NCBI RefSeq assembly: GCF_900142205.1
Contig: NZ_FRAA01000002.1
Span: 184,282-248,281, forward strand
Direction of reading: 5' to 3'
Source of the DNA: Reichenbachiella agariperforans
Lineage (GTDB): Bacteria > Bacteroidota > Bacteroidia > Cytophagales > Cyclobacteriaceae
Length of the DNA stretch: 64,000 bases
Shown: piece after piece, positions 60,486 to 64,000 of the stretch
Numbering within the stretch: position 1 is the first letter of the stretch
Layout: each line of letters begins with the position of its first letter
Made by a program: the position numbers and the translations under genes
Notes under the pieces: model-generated
The model's input: the letters and a program-made list of their open reading frames with translations, nothing else
Told to the model about the DNA's origin: nothing
The model's database searches: none

Positions 60486-60515
60486 CAAAATTACCGTAAC
60501 TTCTAGCAGCCCAAA
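60486..60515 (-). promoter_or_regulatory. Promoter of the RprX/Y-like operon, probably leaderless
   Basis: On the minus strand TTTG (60515-60512), an 18-base spacer, TAATTTTG (60493-60486), then four bases and the ATG. Both consensus elements are exact. Confidence 0.6.
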
Positions 60516-60540
60516 CGGTTTTTAACCAGTTTTAACACCC

Positions 60541-61251
60541 CTACAATATCTCCAGCAGCTCCCGCAGGTTTCTGATTTCGTAGGTGACTTCCTCGCTATG
60601 TAGGTTTCCGTCGGGATTAAAAAATACTTGATCCATCCCATAGTCTCTGGCTCCTTTAATATCGGCATCCAGATTGTCCCCGATCATGATGGACTCAGCA
60701 GCATTGGCACCTGTCCATTTCATCGCGTAATTAAATATGCCTGCGAAAGGTTTCTTAAACCCTGCCTTCTCAGAAGTAATCACACGATCAAAATACTTGG
60801 CAATCTTCGAGCACTCCATCTTGTGTGACTGTACTTCCTCGAACCCATTGGTGATGATGTGCATCGGGTACTTCGCATGCAGCGCCTCTAGCACCTCTAT
60901 CGTACCATCCATGAGACGTGTTTGTCTTGGGCAATTGTGCAAAAATTGCTTGTTGAACTCTTTGAGGTACTCATCGGAGACCAAATTCATAATAGCCCCA
61001 GCTGCCTCGAAGATCAAACGGAAACGCTGATTTCGAAGAAAAAACTTATCGATCTGACCTACATTGTACTGTGCCCAAAGGCCTGCATTGGTCTCGAAGA
61101 AGTCCCGAATAAACGAATCCTCCGAAACGATCCCTACCCCTGCCAAATCATGCAACACATACAAATCCCGAAGCACGGCCTCTGCATTGGCATCAAAATC
61201 CCAGAGCGTATGATCTAGGTCAAAAAAAACATACTTATACGTCTTACTCAA
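60541..61251 (-). CDS. YjjG-family HAD hydrolase (noncanonical pyrimidine nucleotidase)
   Basis: 236-residue haloacid-dehalogenase phosphatase: motif I FFDLDHTLWDFD (nucleophile Asp), motif II ITNGFEEVQ, motif III Lys in SEKAGFKKP, and motif IV MIGDNLDADIKGA. The YjjG type dephosphorylates unusual pyrimidine nucleotides in house-cleaning. Starts at a TTG overlapping the ArsR-type gene's stop by 4 bases (TTGA), so it is translated after it in one operon. Confidence 0.9.
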   Translation of the reverse strand: MSKTYKYVFFDLDHTLWDFDANAEAVLRDLYVLHDLAGVGIVSEDSFIRDFFETNAGLWAQYNVGQIDKFFLRNQRFRLIFEAAGAIMNLVSDEYLKEFNKQFLHNCPRQTRLMDGTIEVLEALHAKYPMHIITNGFEEVQSHKMECSKIAKYFDRVITSEKAGFKKPFAGIFNYAMKWTGANAAESIMIGDNLDADIKGARDYGMDQVFFNPDGNLHSEEVTYEIRNLRELLEIL

Positions 61252-61622
61252 AGCGGTTTATGAATTTTGTTGACAGCCAGTTCTCTATTGGACTTGAGCA
61301 CCTGATAGATCTCATCGTCTTTTTGCAACTGGGCGTCTTTGTTTAGAAACTTAAATATCTGCGCGACCATCCCCATGACCTCCTCCTTGATCTCATAGAA
61401 CACCCACTGATCTACCTTGCGATACGATAATAGACCTGCATTTTTTAGGTAAGTGATGTGTCGGGAGGTTTTGGTCTGGGTGAAGTCTAAAATATGCTCG
61501 ATATCCGAGATGCATAACTCTTCGTGATTGAAAAGCAACGACATGATTCTGATTCTGGCCTCATCCGAGAAGGATTTAAAAATCTGGGAGCCATACTGAA
61601 GATTAAAATTTTTGAGCTTCAT
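61248..61622 (-). CDS. ArsR-family transcriptional regulator
   Basis: 124-residue winged-helix repressor: SFSDEARIRIMSLLFNHEELCISDIEHIL, recognition helix TQTKTSRHITYLKNAGLLSYR, and the beta-wing WVFYEIKEE. ELCISD keeps only one Cys of the ArsR alpha-3 metal site (ELCVCDL), so a metal-sensing role is not supported. First gene of the operon with the HAD hydrolase. A 14-bp inverted repeat upstream may be its operator. Confidence 0.9.
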   Translation of the reverse strand: MKLKNFNLQYGSQIFKSFSDEARIRIMSLLFNHEELCISDIEHILDFTQTKTSRHITYLKNAGLLSYRKVDQWVFYEIKEEVMGMVAQIFKFLNKDAQLQKDDEIYQVLKSNRELAVNKIHKPL

Positions 61623-61669
61623 ACAAGCCGACTTTTGGTTTCACACATCCTGCTGCGGCCAGTCATTTC

Positions 61670-61683
61670 ACTAATTATTTAGT
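61670..61683 (-). promoter_or_regulatory. Candidate ArsR-type operator
   Basis: Inverted repeat ACTAA-TTAT-TTAGT, 48 bases upstream of the ArsR-family start and in the divergent spacer to the next gene. Only a candidate. Confidence 0.3.
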
Positions 61684-61741
61684 AATTTTACCGCGTAGGA
61701 AAACTTTCTCACGCAAATTAGCATTAAATAAAACAAAACCC

Positions 61742-62377
61742 TTGAAGCTTTTCATAGCCACGATATTGACCACACTCATTTTGATCTCAGCATCAGAAAC
61801 CTGCCATGCCCAGACGGACAATAAAGTCGTTCAGTTTTCGGGAATAGTCGTGGATCAAGATGCCACGATCGGCATCCCTGGTGTTCATATCTATGCCCCC
61901 AAAAGCGGCCGTGGTACTACTACAAATCCCTATGGCTACTTCTCCATGGCGGTATTAGAAGGGGACAGCCTCATCGTCAGTGCGGTGAGTTTTGAGAAAC
62001 AAAAAATCAGAGTCCCCCGACTATCCAGTGACCGAGATAGCTATACGGTCGTCATCACGCTAAAGCAAGACACCACCTATCTCGAAGAGCTAGAAGTCTA
62101 CCCATTTCCCAGCGAAGAGATGTTCAAAGAAGCCATCCTAGCACTCGAACTACCTAACCAGTACGATATAGACAACATGCGCCGCAACACCAACCGCAGC
62201 AACATCAGGAACTACTCCAACGGACTATCGATGGGTGCAGAAGGCAATCACCAGTACTACATGGCACAGCAGGCATCTGCCTACAACCACAAGTTCCAGC
62301 CCAACTCCATCTCTCTACTCAATCCCTTCGCGTGGAACACCTTTATCAAGTCGCTCAAAAAACGAGAGAAAGAGTAG
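61742..62377 (+). CDS. Exported protein with carboxypeptidase-regulatory-like domain
   Basis: 211 residues, TTG start, Sec signal peptide (ILTTLILISASETCHA). A CarboxypepD_reg-like beta-sandwich follows: VVQFSGIVVDQDATIGIPGVHIYAP, GTTTNPYGYFSMAVLEGDSLIVSAVSFE, as at the N-termini of TonB-dependent receptors, but here it stands alone with a polar C-terminus (YPFPSEEMFKEAILALELP onward). Probably periplasmic or surface exposed. It ends 16 bases before lipB. Function unknown. Confidence 0.8.
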   Translation: MKLFIATILTTLILISASETCHAQTDNKVVQFSGIVVDQDATIGIPGVHIYAPKSGRGTTTNPYGYFSMAVLEGDSLIVSAVSFEKQKIRVPRLSSDRDSYTVVITLKQDTTYLEELEVYPFPSEEMFKEAILALELPNQYDIDNMRRNTNRSNIRNYSNGLSMGAEGNHQYYMAQQASAYNHKFQPNSISLLNPFAWNTFIKSLKKREKE

Positions 62378-62393
62378 TCTTTTTAGCCACACC

Positions 62394-63110
62394 ATGAACC
62401 ACTTGCTCAACAAACAGACGCAGTTCGTCGACCTAGGACTGATAGACTACCAAGAGGCCTGGGACTACCAAGAAAAACTGTTCAAAGAAACGGTTGATCT
62501 CAAAATCCAAAACAGAAAACTACCTGCGACAGATCAAAACCCAACACCTAATTATCTGATCTTCTGCCAGCACCCACATGTCTATACACTCGGCAAATCA
62601 GGGCGTGAAGAAAACTTGCTTCTAGATCAAGAAGGACTGGGACAGAAACACGCCACCTTCTACAAAATCAACCGTGGGGGAGACATCACCTATCATGGCC
62701 CTGGACAGATCGTAGGCTACCCGATTTTGGACCTGGACAACTTCTTCACCGATATACACCAATACCTCCGACTACTCGAAGAAGCCGTCATCATGACCTG
62801 TACGGACTATGGTGTCACGGCAGGAAGAATAGAAGGACTAACTGGGGTATGGATAGATGGAGATGATGAAACCAAGGCAAGGAAAATCTGTGCACTAGGC
62901 GTGAAAGCCAGCCGATGGATCACGATGCACGGCTTTGCCTTCAATGTCAATACTGACCTCAACTACTTCGGCAATATTGTCCCCTGTGGAATCGATGACA
63001 AGGCCGTCACCTCTCTAGCCCAAGAACTCGGCAGACCACTCGACATCAAAGAAGTCGAGCTAAAAATAAAAGCACATTTGGCTGATTTGTTTGAGTTTGA
63101 GTGGGTGTAA
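62394..63110 (+). CDS. lipB: Octanoyltransferase (lipoate biosynthesis)
   Basis: 238-residue enzyme that moves octanoyl from acyl carrier protein to lipoyl domains. The family marks are HPHVYTLGKSG, RGGDITYHGPGQIVGYPILDL, KICALGVKASRWITMHGFAFNVN, which includes the catalytic Lys (GVKAS), and FGNIVPCGI with the catalytic Cys. The start at 62394 (MNHLLNKQTQFVDLG) follows the upstream gene; the frame is open further up but overlaps it. lipA is not in the window. Confidence 0.95.
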   Translation: MNHLLNKQTQFVDLGLIDYQEAWDYQEKLFKETVDLKIQNRKLPATDQNPTPNYLIFCQHPHVYTLGKSGREENLLLDQEGLGQKHATFYKINRGGDITYHGPGQIVGYPILDLDNFFTDIHQYLRLLEEAVIMTCTDYGVTAGRIEGLTGVWIDGDDETKARKICALGVKASRWITMHGFAFNVNTDLNYFGNIVPCGIDDKAVTSLAQELGRPLDIKEVELKIKAHLADLFEFEWV

Positions 63111-63220
63111 GTAGCTTGCGCTTACAGCTAGTACCAGAAACTATGCTGGCCTGCAAGGACGATATGCCGTAAAATGATATAAAGGTGTACTGAATACGAT
63201 ACCTAAAGACAACTTTGCAT

Positions 63221-63253
63221 AGTAAACAGGTTACTTGAAGTAACCTGTTTACT
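63221..63253. terminator. 33-bp near-perfect palindrome between convergent genes
   Basis: Two 16-base arms (63221-63236 and 63238-63253) around a single G, with a second possible stem ACTTGAAG/CTTCAAGT (63233-63240 with 63252-63259). It lacks a T tract, so classical terminator strength is uncertain. Confidence 0.55.
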
Positions 63254-63288
63254 TCAAGTGATTAGCCTATGAGGCTGGCTCTCAGTTT

Positions 63289-63996
63289 TTATTCAGGCTC
63301 TATTGCAAGTTCGAATTTGTCGATATATTCAAGCGAAAAGCCTTGTTTAATCGGCATGAGCCAAATCGACTGGAGAGTTCTACCGACATTTCGCATGTAC
63401 CCAAAACCAATAACTTCTTGTTCATCCAGCTGAAATTTGAATTTTGCCACAACTTCTTCGCTATCCATGTAGTGATCTTCAAGCAGTTCAACTTCTGTTA
63501 TGCCGATGTTATTCAGCATACCTTCAAGTGACCCTCCAAATGATTCAGCCAAATTGAGAGTGTCTACCAGAATCTTCGCATTCATGAATGAAGTAGTTCT
63601 ATCGTTATTCTCATCAGTGTAAACTTCAAGGGAGCCATAGAATTGTTCAGTGCCTTGCGGTATAGAAGCAGAAGCCAGTTTTAGTTTTGATGGAGATTCG
63701 AAATTGATGGTTCCTATTTTTTGATTTATCCATTCTTGTTCGATTAGTTCTTTGTCTGTTGGTTGAGCAAGTATAACCCGTATTCCAACCGCCAACATCG
63801 CAAAAAGGGCAACTAATATTGAAATTTTGATCGCAGTATTTAAATGTTTGGTAAAGAAATATAGACCGTAACCAATCATTCCCCCCATTCCACCCAAGAT
63901 TGCGCTGAGTAAGGTGCTATTTAAACCTAGTGTTCTGGATAAATCTCCACCAAGGTTACCGAGCATTACGGCAGGAATGACAGTAAATACAGTCAT
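63289..63996 (-). CDS. Membrane-anchored protein of unknown function, possibly truncated at the window edge
   Basis: At least 235 residues; the frame stays open to the window end so the true start may lie outside. Three hydrophobic segments come first (VIPAVMLGNLGG, LSAILGGMGGMIGYGLYFF with GGMGGMIGYG, ISILVALFAMLAVGIRVIL), then a soluble alpha/beta domain with IEQEWINQKIGTINFESPSKL and a C-terminal GFGYMRNVGRTLQSIWLMP. No family recognised. The layout suggests a membrane-tethered periplasmic or cytoplasmic sensor or chaperone-like domain, but nothing specific. Confidence 0.55.
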   Translation of the reverse strand: MTVFTVIPAVMLGNLGGDLSRTLGLNSTLLSAILGGMGGMIGYGLYFFTKHLNTAIKISILVALFAMLAVGIRVILAQPTDKELIEQEWINQKIGTINFESPSKLKLASASIPQGTEQFYGSLEVYTDENNDRTTSFMNAKILVDTLNLAESFGGSLEGMLNNIGITEVELLEDHYMDSEEVVAKFKFQLDEQEVIGFGYMRNVGRTLQSIWLMPIKQGFSLEYIDKFELAIEPE

Positions 63997-64000
63997 CCAT

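Noticed and set aside
61670-61683. ArsR metal-sensing of arsenic or zinc
   Set aside because: The alpha-3 site has one Cys only and no metal-transport gene adjoins, so metal control is not claimed.
62235-62393. N-terminal extension of LipB
   Set aside because: It overlaps the preceding exported protein in another frame and is a low-complexity Ser/Thr/His-rich artefact.
1-64000. tRNA, rRNA, CRISPR, insertion sequence, prophage or restriction system
   Set aside because: No cloverleaf, rRNA motif, direct-repeat array, transposase or integrase was recognised by eye; a tRNAscan/Infernal search would be needed to exclude small RNAs.

Overview
The window looks like chromosomal DNA of a Bacteroidota bacterium, most likely a marine Cytophagales member (Reichenbachiella/Fulvivirga-like; the genus is a guess). 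The grounds are: Bacteroidota-type promoter -7 elements (TAnnTTTG) upstream of many genes; weak or absent Shine-Dalgarno sequences; Bacteroidota-restricted families (DUF2851, DUF5723, PorE-like OmpA/PD40 lipoprotein, RprXY-like two-component pair); a eukaryote-type glutamine synthetase; and a long isoleucyl-tRNA synthetase. Both ends of the window cut through genes. No rRNA, tRNA, CRISPR array, insertion sequence, prophage or plasmid gene was seen, so this is a core-genome region rather than an island.

Layout. 1-1.3 kb: 3' end of a saccharopine/alanine dehydrogenase-family gene, then accD. 1.4-7.8 kb (minus): probable operon of an MMPL/RND exporter, ileS and lspA. 8-8.8 kb (minus): two tandem TerB-like proteins. 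9.2-12 kb: a cation/Ca2+ exchanger convergent with an ECF sigma factor / small membrane protein / TonB-family cluster. 12.1-13.7 kb: 5-formyl-THF cyclo-ligase and YpdA. 13.8-20.2 kb: small exported protein and a tripartite RND drug-efflux operon. 20.3-28.4 kb: AGCS symporter, TesA-like lipoprotein esterase, panD, MotA/ExbB-like protein, membrane LytTR regulator, YbbA/YbbP-type ABC transporter, NTF2-like lipoprotein. 28.5-32.2 kb (minus): nitrogen cluster Amt, porin, GSII. 32.7-39.8 kb: yraN, then a minus-strand run of acyl-CoA ligase, nucleoside phosphorylase, hexapeptide acyltransferase, polytopic membrane protein, DUF2851 and LOG protein. 39.9-46 kb (plus): ABC exporter, TerC, a conserved unknown, PorE-like lipoprotein, SiaC-like protein. 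46.1-48.1 kb (minus): exported DinB-like protein and radA. 48.3-54.1 kb (plus): feoA, feoB, membrane-anchored MutS-like ATPase, purK, purE. 54.3-57.4 kb: lipoprotein and DUF5723 outer-membrane pair. 57.4-61.6 kb (minus): ArsR regulator, HAD nucleotidase, RprX/RprY-like pair, orphan HisA-like protein. 61.7-63.1 kb: carboxypeptidase-regulatory-domain protein and lipB; the last gene runs off the end.

How the genes work together. Clear functional units are ammonium acquisition and assimilation (porin, Amt, GSII), ferrous iron uptake (feoA, feoB), purine synthesis (purK, purE), and multidrug efflux (adaptor, pump, outer-membrane channel). Convergent gene pairs are usually separated by one symmetrical hairpin terminator. 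The items most worth a second look are a membrane-anchored MutS-like ATPase overlapping feoB, a HisA homologue that has lost its catalytic N-terminal Asp, an ECF sigma/87-residue membrane protein/TonB module, a zinc-ribbon-less AccD, two probable leaderless promoters with identical geometry, and a 64-bp perfect palindrome. I did not find a convincing entirely new multi-gene system.
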